A stretch of DNA of 64,000 bases from Morella rubra (lineage: Eukaryota; Streptophyta; Magnoliopsida; Fagales; Myricaceae). Where the stretch lies: positions 15,116,099-15,180,098 of the forward strand of contig CM025851.1 of assembly GCA_003952965.2 (NCBI GenBank). The letters run 5' to 3'. Below, one piece after another: positions 23,604-36,769 of the stretch. A program made the translations under genes and the position numbers. Position 1 is the stretch's first letter, and the number at the start of each line of letters is the position of its first letter. The notes beneath the pieces are model-generated. The model had not been told where the DNA came from. It did not search any database and was given only the letters and a program-made list of their open reading frames with translations.

Positions 23604-25115
23604 CAATTGGGAAGGACTTCAAGAAGGTTAAAGTAGCTGGGAAAGATCGGGCTGTGTGTATGCACTGTAACAAGGATTTTGTAGGGTTAAGCAAAAGTGG
23701 GACCACAAACCAAAGAAATCATTTGTTAAGATGTCCTGCTAAAAATTCTAGAGCAGCACATAATGAAGAAATAACAATTAAGAATGAGACAGGTGATATT
23801 CTAACAGATACAAGCTCACAGACTAAAAGGGATTCTGTGTTTGATGAAAAAATGAGTCACTTAGATGTGACAAGAATGATTATTAAGCATGGGTATCCAT
23901 ATTCAATGGTTGAGCATGAGTTGTTTGAAATTTTTGTGAAGAATTTACAGCCGAAGTTCAAACTTTATTCACAAGATGCTTTAAAGGCTGACATTCTTCT
24001 TGTATACAGAGAAGAGAAGCTGAAACTCAACGAATATCTGAGTATGCCCTGTCCTCTCTTTAGCTTAACAATTAAGTTTTGAACGTGTCATAATATGAAG
24101 AATGTGTATTGTTTTTTCACTCTACAATTCATTGAAGATGGGTTGAGACTGAAGAAGAAAATTCTTGTTGTGAAGTGCAATGATTCGGGACTAACTTTGT
24201 CTAAAATGGTAGTAAATTTTCTACAAGAGTGGAACATTGACAAGAAATTGTGCTCTATAACTTTAGAGAGTTGTTTATCAAATGACAACATAGTTGAAAT
24301 GCTAAAAACTAAGCTTGCTGATCGAGGTAATAACTAGTGTCTGTAGACATTTCTTCTACATCCGTTGCACCTTGTTCAGAATGGATTGTATGAGATAAGT
24401 AACATACTTCATAAGATAAGGAAGGCTGTAAAATACATTCAGGAGGCAATACTTGGCAAAGAGAAGTTTGAATATGCTGTAAGGCAGTTCTATAATTTGC
24501 AAGGCAAGAAGATTACTTCTGAAGATTTTCCTACGAGTTGGGTTGTAAGAATGAAGATTGTGAGTTCACGATGAATCCATCTGGAGAGGAATGGGCTATG
24601 ACAGTAACTTTGCACAAGTGTTTGTAAGTTTTATATGATGTCATCTACAGATTATTAGAAAGCAAATGTTGTGATGCAAATCTGTACTTTCCAGGGTCTG
24701 TAACATTCATTACTATTTGCTTGAGTGGCCAGAGAGTGAATAACCATACATTCGCGTTATGGCAAGTAAAATGAAAGCGAAGTTTGACAAGTATTTTTGT
24801 GAGTGCTGTACGGTTTTAGTAATTGCAGTAATTCTAGACCCACGAAGAAAATTAGGCTTTGTGGAATTTGCATTCCAAAAGTTCTATGGTTGTGATGCTG
24901 AGACACACTTGACACCTATTCGCAATGCTCTTAATGGTCTTTTCGATGATTATGTGAAGGATCTTTCCACGGAGGTAATATTATCTTCTTCAGTAATCTG
25001 TGATGCTAGTGATAACATGACATCATATTATGATGATTGCCTTATGTTTAGCATGTGGTGCAATTCTAAATATGCATTCTTCACCAATAAAAGGATGGCC
25101 CCTTGTACAATTTAG
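23604..25115 (+). pseudogene. hAT transposase fragment (N-terminus to middle), right arm of an inverted duplication
   Basis: Plus-strand copy of the same transposase. It begins in the 215-bp spacer (23604-23818) with a BED-type zinc finger, CMHCNKDF followed by NHLLRC. It continues through VEHELFEIFVKNLQ, EFEYAV-like and DDYVKDLSTEVILSSS blocks to about 25075. Stop codons and frame changes occur near 24082, 24336 and 24573. It lacks the C-terminal dimerisation region that the left arm retains, so the two arms together contain all parts of one transposase, but neither encodes it. Confidence 0.85.
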
Positions 25116-25829
25116 ACACACCTCAGAATATACAAAGTATTCTTCTCATCTTTCTCTGTCTTTTCTCTTATTTTAACATAAAGGCCCTCGCCGGAGCAAA
25201 GCATTGTGCAGTGAGTGGAGTGGAGGTTAAGGAATTGAGGAACCAAGTACATAAAATCAATTGTTTTCTACTATTTTTGTAGACATATTGTCGAACCACA
25301 TAAATTCCTATTTATATTTTCTCTTTATCTATTCTGTTTTCTTCTTATGATTACTATCGTTAGTGCCACAAATCACTACATAGCTCTTGCAATGACAACA
25401 TAATGAAAACATATGACAACACTAACATGGCCAAGGGATATGTTAAGAAATGAGCAATAAAAACATATGTTATTCATAGGAGAACATTACCTACCTATAT
25501 GTAGAGTTGAGAATTCCTGTTACATGTTTCATATCAAATATTTCTTTTATTGGAGTCATATGTTGAGATTTTCTACTTTGATGATTTTATTCTCATGTAA
25601 TAGTAGTTTGTTTTCATTATTGATTCTAGTTGGAGAGTAGAATATGCGTTAATTTTGTGTTTAGAAGATTAGTGTTTGTGTTGTGGAACATATCCATTAT
25701 AATAAGTTGGAGAGTGGAATATGCGTTAGATTTTTTTTTAGAAGATTAGTTGCTCTGTTTGTGTTGTGGAACATATCCATTGCAGGTTTCGAAATATAAT
25801 AAGTTGCATAAATCATGTATTTGATTTGT
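25116..25829. other. Intergenic; contains a short local duplication
   Basis: No gene recognised. The phrases attagtgtttgtgttgtggaac and ttggagagtggaatatgcgtta recur between 25630 and 25790, a local imperfect duplication of about 90 bp. The DNA lies just downstream of the last recognisable kinesin exon. Confidence 0.4.
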
Positions 25830-27446
25830 AAGCATGTTGGAGGGAGAGACACACACCGGCTGGTCCTCCTCAATTTTTTTTTGCGTAGTTCATCGACCTG
25901 AGATTTTGCAAGATCTCTTTGGCACCTCAATTCTTCAATTTCCATCTCCATCTAGGCATAATGTGACATAACTACTGATTTACGCCAAAAATCACCGAGA
26001 AGAATAATCAAGGATCTGAGTCTAGAGCAGAGGTGACATCGAATAAGAGTCTTCTATGCCTAACTTAGGAAGAGATCATTAAGAGGTTTAAAAGATTCTA
26101 ATGGTATTTAAGAGATAATAAATAGAGTGGGGGTACCTTATATTTATAGGCTTAGGAGAAGGTATACTCCCGCTTGGAGTGTGATTGATACTATTGATAC
26201 TCCCGCTTGGGCCTTATTTCCTATTTGGGCCGAGTACAATATGTGACTCTATCAACTACCATTAATCCACCTCCATCTCATTAACTACAAAGTCAATTCA
26301 AATATGTATAGCAATTCACCTGTTGGATTTTCATATCCTTTTCCTTAGCTGGATCGGGAGTGCGCTTCCAGCCTGGCTACTTCCTTCTGTAAATGATTTT
26401 CTAGCTACTTGTCTGAAACAACCTGGTAAAATGTTTTGAGGAAAAAGAGTTCGTTGTTTGTAGTTATCTAAAATCAGCAAGAGTCCCACAATGAGAAGAA
26501 AGCAACATTACCATGTTTACGTGTGCATTATTCGTTACTTCCCTTGCTCGGGTGGCAAAGAAGAGAGTATTTCGAGATTGTTCAACATGGCTCAGCGCTG
26601 GACTCATAAACTATATATGATGGCAGTGCGTGCATTCCCACCAAGTGAGTGCTGCAATATGCGCGTGAGCTTTGAGTCTCTATAGGGTATACGACCACTT
26701 CTTTTGCCAACACTGCATGTACACAATTCAAGAGGTAACCCAAAATCATCAACACATCAGACATCATTATAATCAATGCAAAAAGCTGTTAAGAAGCGTG
26801 TTTACATCACGTCCTAAGCAGCATAGATAATTATAATTCTAAGCTTTAAAACATTCCTTGCATTCATTAACTAATGGCAAACAGAGTTAGTCATGGATTG
26901 CCTATAGAATGCAACAAGTCCACACAATAATTGCATAGAAATGAAGGATGAATGGACGAAATTGAACTCCTTCGACCACCCTTCGTTAGTCCACAGCTTA
27001 GAGTCTTGGACACAGATGGTAATGTTGAGACTAACTTGGGCTTCTGATCTTATACAGGTTGACGCAATGAAATAAGCTTCGGCCCTTGATCCTTTGTTCT
27101 GGAAATTGACAAGTTTCTGAGACTCTCATCAATAAATTAATTCATGTAACATATGTGCTCCCCAATTTATGAAGCAGGCAGCTATAGTAAAATCTACATG
27201 CACAGTTTTGGCGGATTATATGGTAGGAAGGTGAGCGTCAGAACATTGCTACGGGTAAAATTGCACAAGGGAGCAAAAGGCCATAAAATTACAAAGCAAA
27301 TAAAAAATAGTACAAGGTTAGGGATCCAAGCTTTAACATGTCAATCCTGTCGCTTAGAGAAAGAATAGACTATAGTCGAATCTGACCTGAGCTTTCTGAT
27401 TACTGTGGTAAGTGTCATCAAGCTAAGGTTAATATGGCATCCTTCC
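25830..27446 (-). pseudogene. Kinesin pseudogene, 3' exons
   Basis: After the retrotransposon the broken exon resumes at 27446-27388 (GCHINLSLMTLTTVIRKL), exactly in register once one target duplication is removed. Next: 26712-26512 ([20 protein letters not shown], then [10 protein letters not shown]) with a 2-bp insertion at TATAGTTTATGAGT that shifts the frame; 26422-26320 (VVSDK, stop, LENHLQKEVARLEA) with an in-frame TAG and a small deletion before RTPDPAKEKD; and 25951 to about 25830 (MEMEIEELRCQRDLAKSQ) with a run of nine A that shifts the frame. The remaining coiled-coil stalk is not seen further left. Confidence 0.85.
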
Positions 27447-28598
27447 TGTAGATGTATTTTAGTTGGCATAAATACTTCATGACGTGTCCTAGTTTATTCC
27501 TGAGGTTCATGTTTAATGAAGTCCTGCTCAAGACCAGCGGTTCAACAAAATTAATGATCATCGGGTTATGTTGAAGGTTTGATTGTAGTCTGCATATAGT
27601 TTGCCTACACAGAGCTGGCGCTTTGATGGTTTGAGAGCCCGGGCAGTTTGTTCCGAGTTCACTCCAAGTTTGATCAGAAGTTACGAAAGACTGTTGTAAC
27701 GGTTTTTACTGACGCGCCCAAGATTCAAGAAGTCTTGAAACTTCATGAATCTTTTCCCTCCAACTCCCGAGAGTACAAAAGCTATTTTCTCACGATTGCT
27801 CATTACGTTCCTTGAGATATCTTTGAGAGACCTAAGCTTTCTAGAGCCTTCTTCAAAACTCTCCTGTTAATGTTTCTGTAGTTTGTTTATGTGAGAACTG
27901 AGATTGAACCCAGTGAGATTCTTCTTTCCCCCATTATCTCAGATTCGATTTTGATCACCAAGATAATACCAAGACTGTTTGTTCCTATTGTGAAAGAGCT
28001 GATTGCACGTGAGTGTGTGGAAAGATCGGCTTGGCTGTAGAGATCGGCTTTTTGGAATCAAGATCTTCAAATGGAAGAGGAGTTCCTCATTCCCTGCATG
28101 GTGCAGAGCTGGATGTTGTATTCCAGGTAAGGTACAAGTTGTGTTAGACTAGCAACGGGGTGTTGGGTAGTTTATAGATCACTGTGTACCGAGTTTGAAG
28201 TTTCTAGTGGATTTGCTTAAACCGGCTTACGAGCCCGAGAGTTTTTTTCCTCTTGAAAGAATTCTTTCAAGTGGTTTTTCTCTTCGTCATCAATCTTGGT
28301 GTTATTGATTGTGATTGTGATTACTTAGAGAATTAGTAATTGTTGTGATTGTTGTCTGGTTGTTTCTTTGATTAAGAAAGAAATTTTTTGAGTATATTGT
28401 AGAGTTAATAATCTGCAATAATCTGGCCATATTGATTTGATTATTCTGCATAATATACTGAGTGTCCTTGAAATTTGCTGATAAGCTTGTGAGATTGTGC
28501 AGCAGTAGATTTACAAAGGACCAAGAATTTTTAAAACCTATTCAACCCCCCCTTCTAGGTTTGGCTACTGTATATTGAGTCTTGAACCACCTTGTTCA
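27447..28598 (+). repeat. 5' LTR of the copia element
   Basis: 1152 bp, starting tgtagatgtattttag and ending accaccttgttca. It pairs with the 3' LTR throughout. It has 17 bases near 28335 (gaattagtaattg region) that the 3' LTR lacks. Confidence 0.93.
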
Positions 28599-28600
28599 AT

Positions 28601-28613
28601 TGGTATCAGAGCC
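28601..28613 (+). promoter_or_regulatory. Primer binding site (tRNA-iMet)
   Basis: tggtatcagagcc begins two bases after the 5' LTR. It is the standard complement of the initiator methionine tRNA 3' end, used to prime minus-strand synthesis in copia elements. Confidence 0.93.
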
Positions 28614-28645
28614 ATACATCGACTCCAAAGACTCAAATATTCAAT

Positions 28646-30477
28646 ATGGATAGAAGCCAATCACTGAGTGTTCCTCCATTTTTTGATGGATCGAACTATG
28701 CCTATTGGAAAGTGAAAATGAGAGCTTTCCTTAAGTCCATAGATGAAAGAGTATGGACTGCTGTGACTCAAGGATGGGAAATACTCTATAACAGTGAATG
28801 GGGAGAATTGTGAAAGAACCACAGCAATGGTCTTCGAGTGAAAGAGAAACTGCTGGTTGGAACAGTAAGGGAATAAATGCCATTTTCATGAGCATTTCCC
28901 CTGAAGAATTTATGAGGATTTCTAACTGTGAAATAGCAAAAGAGGCGTGGGATATCCTCTTGGTCACCCATGAAGGTACAAAGGCAGTTAGAGATTCAAA
29001 ACTACAAATGAATATTACGAAATTTGAAGAGTTAAGAATGAAAGACGACGAAACTTTTGACGAGTTTTACGGGAAACTCACAAATCTGGTCAATTGCAGC
29101 TTTAGTTTAGGTGAGAAAATACTGAAACTAAGGTTGTTCGTAAGATTCTGAGATCACTACCAGAAAGGTTTAGAGCTAAGGTGACAGCCATTGAAGAAAG
29201 TAAAAATCTGGACTCAATCAAGCTTGATGAACTTGTGGGCTCTCTTCAAACATATGAAATGGGGTTTCCTTCATCTAAGAAAGGAAAATCGATTGCCTTG
29301 AAAGTAAAGAATGATGATTCGATTCTGAAGATGAAGAAATGGATGAAGAAGATATTACTCTGTTTGTCAAGAAATTCAGAAAAGTCTTCAAATTTAAAAA
29401 GGGCAGAAACTGGAATGCACAGAAGTCAAATTCGAAGCCCTTTACCAAGTCAAGTTGGAAGAAAAATGAACAAAAGGATAAAACTGAGCGAAGGGAATTC
29501 AAGAAGAAACCAGACCAGGGGTCACAATGCCATGAATGCAAAGGGTTTGGTCACTTTAAAGCTGAATGCCCGACCTTCTTGAAATCAAAAGGAAAGCAAG
29601 TGTTAAAGACCTCTCTCTCAGATTCAGAATCTGAAACAAGTTCTTCAGATCATGAAACCTCTGAATCTGATAAGGTAAATTTTGTAGCTTTCACTTCATC
29701 TATTTTATCTAATGAGTTTGCTGAATGTGATGATCTAGATGAAACCACTGCTGAAGATATAAATGAAGTTGAGAGCTTGAAAGAAGCTTATCAAGAATTA
29801 TATGAGGAGAGTATCAAAATTAAAAAGGAAAATGTCATGATACTTAAGAAAAGTGGAAAAAGAGAAAGAAGAGCTAAGTCAGAAGATTCAAGAGCTTACC
29901 ATGACAAATAAAGCTTTTGAAGATCAAGTTGTGAAGTTAAACAAGGAGCTGGAACAAGCTGATGTTCAGATGAAAAAATTCACTATGGGAACCAGCAAAC
30001 TTGACAAGATACTTCGCATTGGTCAGTCTGATAGCAACAAAAGAGGTTTGGATTTAACAGTTCGACATCAGTTCCTCAACTTCAAATAAGGTGGTATTTG
30101 TACCAGCAACTAAAGAAAAGTCTACTGTACCGCACCACTAATCAAGGTAAAGAAACTGGTAAATTCTAAAAACTTTGCTTCTACTAATTCTAATAATTCT
30201 AGATTTATTCCTACTTGCTTTCACTGTGGAAAACTTGGTCACATTAAACCAAAGTGTTATGATCTCTTTAAAAGTGAAAGTAGGCGAGATTACTCCAACA
30301 GTGTTTCAAAATCTGAGTTTAGTAAGTTGATGTTACAAGTAAGTGTATTGACTCAGCAAATTCAACTTATAAATCAGAAGTTAAACCCTTTGAAAAATGA
30401 GAAACAAGCTTGGAAGAAGAATCTACTAACTCTTGTTGTGTAGCCCATATTGCCTTAAAGGCAAAGAGCAACTTTAC
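28646..30477 (+). pseudogene. gag (capsid and nucleocapsid) of the copia element
   Basis: Gag packages the element RNA into virus-like particles. The start is MDRSQSLSVPPFFDGSNYAY at 28646, followed by a UBN2-type retrotransposon gag domain (AKEAWDILLVTHEGTK, then FEELRMKDDETFDEFY). A CCHC knuckle, CHECKGFGHFKAEC, lies near 29528, with acidic and coiled-coil sequence after it and a second knuckle, CFHCGKLGHIKPKC, near 30218. The frame breaks near 28811 and 29130 and again near 29330 and 29910, so the protein is not made in one piece. Two knuckles separated by a coiled-coil region fit the long gag of Sireviruses. Confidence 0.85.
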
Positions 30478-33403
30478 ATGGTACCTTGATAGTGGCTGTT
30501 CTAACACATGTGTGGAGACAAAAGCATGTTCACCAATCTTAAAGATGGTAAGGGAGGAGCTGTAACCTTTGGAGATGGGAGTAAATCCGAAATCCTTGGT
30601 AAAGGTTCTGTAACTCTTCCTGGTTCTTTAGTTTTTAATGATGTTCTCTATGTACAAGGTCTAAAATCAAATTTGTTAAGCATTAGTCAGATATGTGATT
30701 CAGGATTTGATGTAAGATTTACTAAAAACATGTGTTCTGTTATTAACTCTAAGGGAAAATCTGTTTTCAATGGAACAAGAACATCTGATAATTGTTATGG
30801 TTTAATCATTGATGATGTAGTGTCTTGCAACAAATCTAATATTGATATAACACATCTTTGGCATCAAAGATTAGGTCACATTAACTACCGTGACTTAACA
30901 AAAATTACAGAGTTGGTTGATGGTTTACCTAGACTAGAAAAGGTGACTGACAACGTATGTGGACCTTGTCAATTAGGGAAACAAATTAGAACCTCACATA
31001 AAAAGACCACTGATATTCTGACCTCTAAATGCTTAGATCTATTACATATGGATTTAATGGGGCCAACAAGGACTGAAAGTCTTGGTGGCATAAAATATAT
31101 ACTTGTTGTTGTAGATGACTTTTCCAGGTTTACTTGGATTGAGCTTCTTAAAGAAAAATCTGAAGCTTTTGATAAAATTAAAAATCTTTGTAATCGTCTG
31201 CAAAATGAACAAGGTTGCAGAATTCAAAGTGACCATGGGAAGGAATTTGACAATTCCAACTTCCACACCTTGTGTCTTGATGAAGGGATACATCAAGAAT
31301 TTTCTGCACCTATAACACCTCAACAGAACGGTGTTGTTGAGAGAAAAAATCGGGTCCTTCAAGAAATGGCTCGGGTAATGCTCCATGGTAAAGGTATGGC
31401 TAAGAAATTTTGGGGTGAAGCCATAAACACTGCATGTTATATAATTAATAGAGTGTATCTTCGTCCTAAAACTAATAAAACTCCCTATGAAATTTGGAAT
31501 GGAAAAAGACCTACTGTAAAGTACTTTAAAATTTTTGGGAGTAAATGTTATATCTTACGTGATAGAGAAAAACTAGGTAAGTTTGATACTCGTAGTGATG
31601 AAGGCTTATTCTTAGGTTATTCAACAACTAGTAGAGCTTACCAAGTTTACAATTTACGTACTTTTGTTGTCATGGAATCCATAAATGTTAAAATAGATGA
31701 TGATTTGCATTTTGATACTAACTTGAAAAATATTGAGGATATTGGTGAAATGAAAGAAAATCAGGTTGAAGAAGAAGATGAACCAACTGAGCAGTCTGAA
31801 GTCACTGAAGAAAAGCAAACTTCATCGACACAGAATCTGATGGAAACAGAGAATCATATTTGGATAATGGTTTGAAACCTTTTTATTTGAACCCAAAAAT
31901 ATTGATGAAGCTTTAAAAGACGAATTTTGGATCAATGCCATGCATGATGAGTTGAATCAATTATTAGGAATGATGTTTGGATTTTAGTTCCTAGACCCAC
32001 TGCTAATAACATCATGGTACTAAATGGATTTATAAGAATAAATCTGATGCAAATGGTGTTGTAATTAGAAATAAAGCACGTTTTGTTGCACAAGGGTATA
32101 CACAAATAGAAGGCATAGACTATGATGAAACGTTTGCACCAGTAGCAAGATTAGAGTCTATATGAATTTTGTTAGCTATATCTTGCTCTATGGGATTCAA
32201 ACTTACCAAATGGATGTGAAGAGTGCTTTTTAAATGGTATTCTGCAAGAAGAAGTTTTTGTGGAACAACCTAAGGATTTATAGATCAAAACTATCCTAAT
32301 CATGTGTTCAAATTAAAAAAGGCTCTTTATGGTCTAAAGCAAGCCCCTAGGGCCTGGTATGATAGGTTAACTACATATTTGTTTGATAATGGTTTTATAA
32401 GAGGTGGTGTTGACCGCACATTGTTTATAAAGAAATTGACAAAAATATTATCATAGCACAAATTTATGTAGATGACATTGTGTTTGGCTCTCCTAAGAAT
32501 TACTTGCCTTAGAATTGCTGAATCCATGAAGAATGAGTTTGAAATGAGTATGGTAGGAGAACTTCACTATTTTCTTGGTTTGCAAATTAACAAATCAAAG
32601 GAGGTTTGTTTATATCTCAATCAAAATATGCAAAAGATCTTGTAAAATGTTTTGATTTAGAAAATAAAAAGCATACAAAAGTTCCTATGAATACCTCTAT
32701 TAAATTGAATATTGATGCTTCTGGAAAGAGTGTAGATCATACCATGTATCGAAGTATGATAGGAAGTTTATTATACTTAACTGCCAGCAGACCTTGACTT
32801 ATCTTTCAGTGTAGGAATATGTGCTAGGTTTCAAGCAAATCCAAAAGAAAGTCATCTTGAAAGTGAAGAAGATCATACATATGTAAACGGTACTGTGGAT
32901 TATGGTATTTGGTACTCCAAAGAATCTAACACTCACTTGGTTGGATTTACTGATGCAGACTGGGCTGGAAACTCTGATGACAGAAAAAGCACATCTGGTG
33001 GTTGCTTTTACTTAGGCTCAAATTTAGTAGCTTGGCTCAGTAAAAAGCAAGTTTCAATTTCTTTATCAACTGCTGAGGCAGAGTACATAGCCATGGGGAG
33101 TTGTTGCACACAACTCCTGTGGATGAAACAGATGTTAGCTGATTATGGAATACATAAAAAATCCATGCTTGTATACTGTGATAATACAAGTGCTATAAAC
33201 ATCTCTAAGAACCTGTACAACATTCACGTACTAAACATATAGATATAAGACACCATTTTATACGTGATCTTGTTGAAAATCAATATATTACTGTTGAACA
33301 TGTTCCCACTGAAAACCAATTAGCTGACCTATTTACAAAACCCCTTGATACGATAAGATTTGAATTCCTGCGACAAGCCGTAGGTGTTTGTCAGATATCT
33401 TAA
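30478..33403 (+). pseudogene. pol (protease, integrase, RT, RNase H) of the copia element
   Basis: Copia polyprotein. The protease active site WYLDSGCS is at about 30480, with a one-base frame break just after it. Integrase follows in an open frame at 30508-31875: the zinc-binding HLWHQRLGH region, then the catalytic DDE residues in DLMGP, SDHGKEF and NGVVERKNR, all present. Reverse transcriptase (31900-32790) is broken by several frame changes but keeps YVDDIVFGS near 32465. RNase H (32895-33403) has DADWAG, STAEAEY and CDNTSAI and ends with a stop at 33401-33403. The integrase-before-RT order is diagnostic of Ty1/copia. Confidence 0.92.
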
Positions 33404-34861
33404 AAAATTGGATCAGTAATTTAGTTTTTAGTTTTTGCATGTATAAGAGTTTTTGTTGTTTTTCTAATATGATTTTAGATGATATTCTAACAATTTCGTG
33501 AAATTTTGATGATTTTGTAAAAATTCAGCAAAATATAATTTTCTGTGACGTCCTAAATTTTAGTTGGAATAGAGTACTTGTAGTTTGTCTATCCAAGGTG
33601 ATAATGGTGGAAAGTGTTTGTGCGCAGGAGAAGTCTTGCTGGCTTAGTTTTTTTAAAAACACTAAAGTATGGACTTGGGAATACCCTGGGTATACAGGGC
33701 ATATAGGACAACCCAGGCTATAGCATGTGCCTGGAGATTTGCCGGGCATACCGAGCCTATCAGGCTTGTCTCCGGTCATCCCGGGCATACAGGTCATACC
33801 AAGCTTACCAGGTCTGACCCTGGTCATTCCTGGCATACTAGGCATCTAGCGTTATTAACGCGCTTAGAGGTAAAATACCCCGGGCATCCAGGGCATACAG
33901 TCATACGCGTCCCCAGGCATCTCAAGCATACTGGCCTTCGCTCTGTCCCTGGCTATCCCTGGCTCACAGGCTTCACGTCTCCCTTGTCTTATAAGGGTAC
34001 CCAGGACTCCATGTCACACGTTTTACACCATACATAGCTCATTTACCCAAACTACCCCTACTTGTCTATTATTACCCTAGTCTTCTCACTTCTACCTGAC
34101 GAATACTTCTCCCCTCACTACACTCACTTGCCGCCACACACATTCCCACTAATCTTGGATTCTAGCCGAAGCTAACTTTTGTTTAATCACCCACCAAGGA
34201 TTAAAAAAAGGTAAGTTCTCTAACTTTTATTGCTTTGTCTTTACCTTTTATTTGATTTCTTGACTAGTTGGTGGCCATTTGCTTTGTCTTTACCTTTTAT
34301 TTTATTTGTGAGAATGTTGATTTGTGTGTTTGTACTTATAATGTCCTTAAAGTTCTGTTGTACAAGTTTGTTTAAAGTTAATTCTTTACTACCCATTGAC
34401 GATTGACTCCTTGATTTCAACAAATCTACCATTTGTTTAAAATCTAGGGTTTATTATGTTTTACCTCTTTTCAAAAATTTGTCACATTGCTATGCATTTC
34501 GTGTATATTTCTTGTCTAGATTAAGTAAGATTAATTGATTAAATCATGCTCTTGCTTAGTTGACAAAGTTTTTTTTTTTTTAAATATCATTGAAAAATAG
34601 TTGATTTATGTGTTTTCGGGCTCCATGAAGTTCATAGAAATTATTTTATTTCAGTTCAGAGTTGAAATATGGTTTACATGTGTAAGTCTTGTCTTTGTCT
34701 TATTGATAAAAATTTACTTATATTCTATTTGATATTGAATACTTTGAGTTCGTATTAAATACCTTTTTTCGTTTCCTAGACTGGTGTGTTTCGGATGGAA
34801 TAAGGTAACTGTTTTTAGTGTATAAATATTAGTTAAATACTAATATTTTCTTTTTGAGCAT
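33404..34861 (+). other. Copia element spacer with degenerate gggcatacagg repeats
   Basis: Non-coding interval between pol and the extra ORF. From about 33660 to 34020 short units related to cccgggcatacaggtcat recur in both orientations, with spacings of roughly 25-30 bases. The rest is AT-rich. The two overlapping ORFs on opposite strands (33525-34037) arise from the repeats and match no family. Confidence 0.6.
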
Positions 34862-36186
34862 ATGGTGCGACTTAAGAGAGCAGCTGCCAAACAAGCTAAA
34901 AATTATAATGAAAAGTCAAAACAATTGTCTCCCATAAACACCCCCAAGAAGCGTGTTGGTGCTTCTACAAGTGAACCCCTTCCGAAGAGATTCTCAAGAC
35001 ATGCTTCTGGAAAAACAAAGGTTCCTCCTACACCTCCTGCAGACTTCGATAGCACTAAGTTTCTCAGTGCTCAAGTAAAGGAGTTATTTAACAAGAAGTT
35101 CTCGCCCAAACTTTTAATTATTGAGCGCGAACTACTACTAGAAGAACTTACTGAGATGCATGTTGCTGAATGTTTTCAATCTCGAGGTTGGGAGTCCATG
35201 ATAACTGATATCGTGCCTCCATCTACATCTGTGATACACGAATTATATTCTAATATGCACAACTTCATTGATGCCACATCTTTCATTGTCTATTTTCGTG
35301 GTCAATCTATAGAGGTTGATCCTTCTGTTCTCACTCACTGTCTAAGTCTTCCCAGGGTGTATAAACCTACTTATCCTTACTCTGATAAGACTAGACCATC
35401 TATCAATGAGATTGCCAACTACTTGGCTCAAAAGCAATTGAAATTTAAAGCTAAAGAGTTTACTTCTAAACTCTTTAACTCTGAGCATTTAATCCTCAGC
35501 CGGATTATCTCTACCAATATCTTCCCCACTAGGCATCTTTCTGCTCTATCTTTTGAACGTATGCGTTTTCTCTATGCATTCTTGATTAATGACCATATAG
35601 ATTTGCCATCTCATATATGTGCTCATATGGTCAAAGTGTTCCACTTTAAGTCCACTACAAATAGACTTCCTTATTGTTGCTTGATCATGAAATTTCTTGC
35701 TGCAAATTTCATCTCGATTCCACAAAATGAACCTCGTGAGAAAATTCAAACTGTTGGTAAACTCACTCTTAGTCAGAGTAAGTCTCACAAGGGTCACTCA
35801 AAATCTTTTCCCTCATCCAATTTAACTCGTGGAGCTATGCAAACTGATATGGTTACATGGTTGAGGCCCTTCAATTGTTGACTGAGCGGTCTTCAACTTT
35901 AGCCTCTGTTTAGTCCACACTTGTAGCAAATCAAAAAGTGTTTAAACTAGATCTGAGAAAGATAGTGGCAGATGTTGCCTTCATAAGAAAGCACTTCAAC
36001 CTTGATGAAGCTTCAAGTTCTGCCGATCCTCAAGAGGAAGAAGAGGATCCTTTAGAGGATGAGCTAGTTGAAGAAGAGGCAGTTGAGGAAGAGGAAGACA
36101 AGGACGAAGAGGAAGATGAGGAAGAAGAGGAAGAGGCCGAAGCTATTGAAGAGGATGCTAAGTCCGACTCATCTGATGATGATTAG
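34862..36186 (+). pseudogene. Extra ORF downstream of pol (putative plant transposon protein domain)
   Basis: From ATG at 34862 an ORF of 339 residues starts with a basic segment (MVRLKRAAAKQAKNYNEKSK, and PKKR further on). It continues into a region organised like the plant transposon protein domain: FDSTKFLSAQVKELFNKKFS, then a CFQSRGW block, HELYSNMHNF, FRGQSIEVDPSVLTHCLSLP. After a frame change near 35875 and a TAG near 35911, the same protein resumes (VFKLDLRKIVADVAFIRKHF) and ends in a tail of about 45 mostly acidic residues at 36186. Sireviruses often carry an extra 'envelope-like' ORF here. I see no signal peptide or membrane segment, so a membrane role is not supported by this copy. 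Confidence 0.65.
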
Positions 36187-36769
36187 TACTTTGGCTCCTT
36201 CGTGACAAAGGGGGAGTAGTAGAAGCGACGAGTTTTGAGGATTTTGTGGCTGGTGGCTGTTTCTGAATATGCTTACTGTTGTTATTTTTATTGTTTTTAG
36301 TTGATGCTTATGATATTGTTATTTGTGAACAATATGGGGCTTAGCTTAGTTTCGGTTTTGATAACTGCTAAACTTTATAATAACGGTTTAATAGTTACTA
36401 ACTATTTCTCTGGGCTAATCCTGTTTATCCTAATGAAAGTTCTATAAGCCGTGTTTTTAGTCAGGGGGAGATGACCTCCTATGGAAGTACTTATCTCAAG
36501 GGGAGATTGGTATTTACTTTTACTGCTATGTCATTTCATTTACAGATTTGGTATATATATACCCACTTAGCACTAATCTAATGTTTCTATATGTTAGTGT
36601 GTATTTGTTGAGATTGCTGTGTGCAGGTTAATTCTTAGGAATTATGGTTAGCCTATGTTTTAGTATAGACTGTGTCTCTTTGTAAATAAGTTCTGTGGTG
36701 GTGATCAGCAGAACTTATGTCATTAGGGATTGGGCTTGTTTTGTCATGAAGTTCGCCAAAGGGGGAGAT
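36187..36769 (+). promoter_or_regulatory. Multiple polypurine tracts before the 3' LTR
   Basis: Four tracts of the same type lie upstream of the 3' LTR: aaagggggag at 36207, agggggagat at 36463, aaggggagatt at 36498, and aaagggggagat at 36758-36769. The last abuts the 3' LTR and would prime plus-strand synthesis. Repetition of this tract is a described Sirevirus trait. Confidence 0.8.

Noticed and set aside
33525..34037. Overlapping ORFs on both strands of the copia spacer
   Set aside because: Both frames derive from the gggcatacagg repeats and resemble no protein family.
34862..36186. Calling the extra copia ORF an envelope gene
   Set aside because: No signal peptide, membrane-spanning segment or protease site is visible. 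The recognisable organisation is that of the plant transposon protein domain plus an acidic tail.
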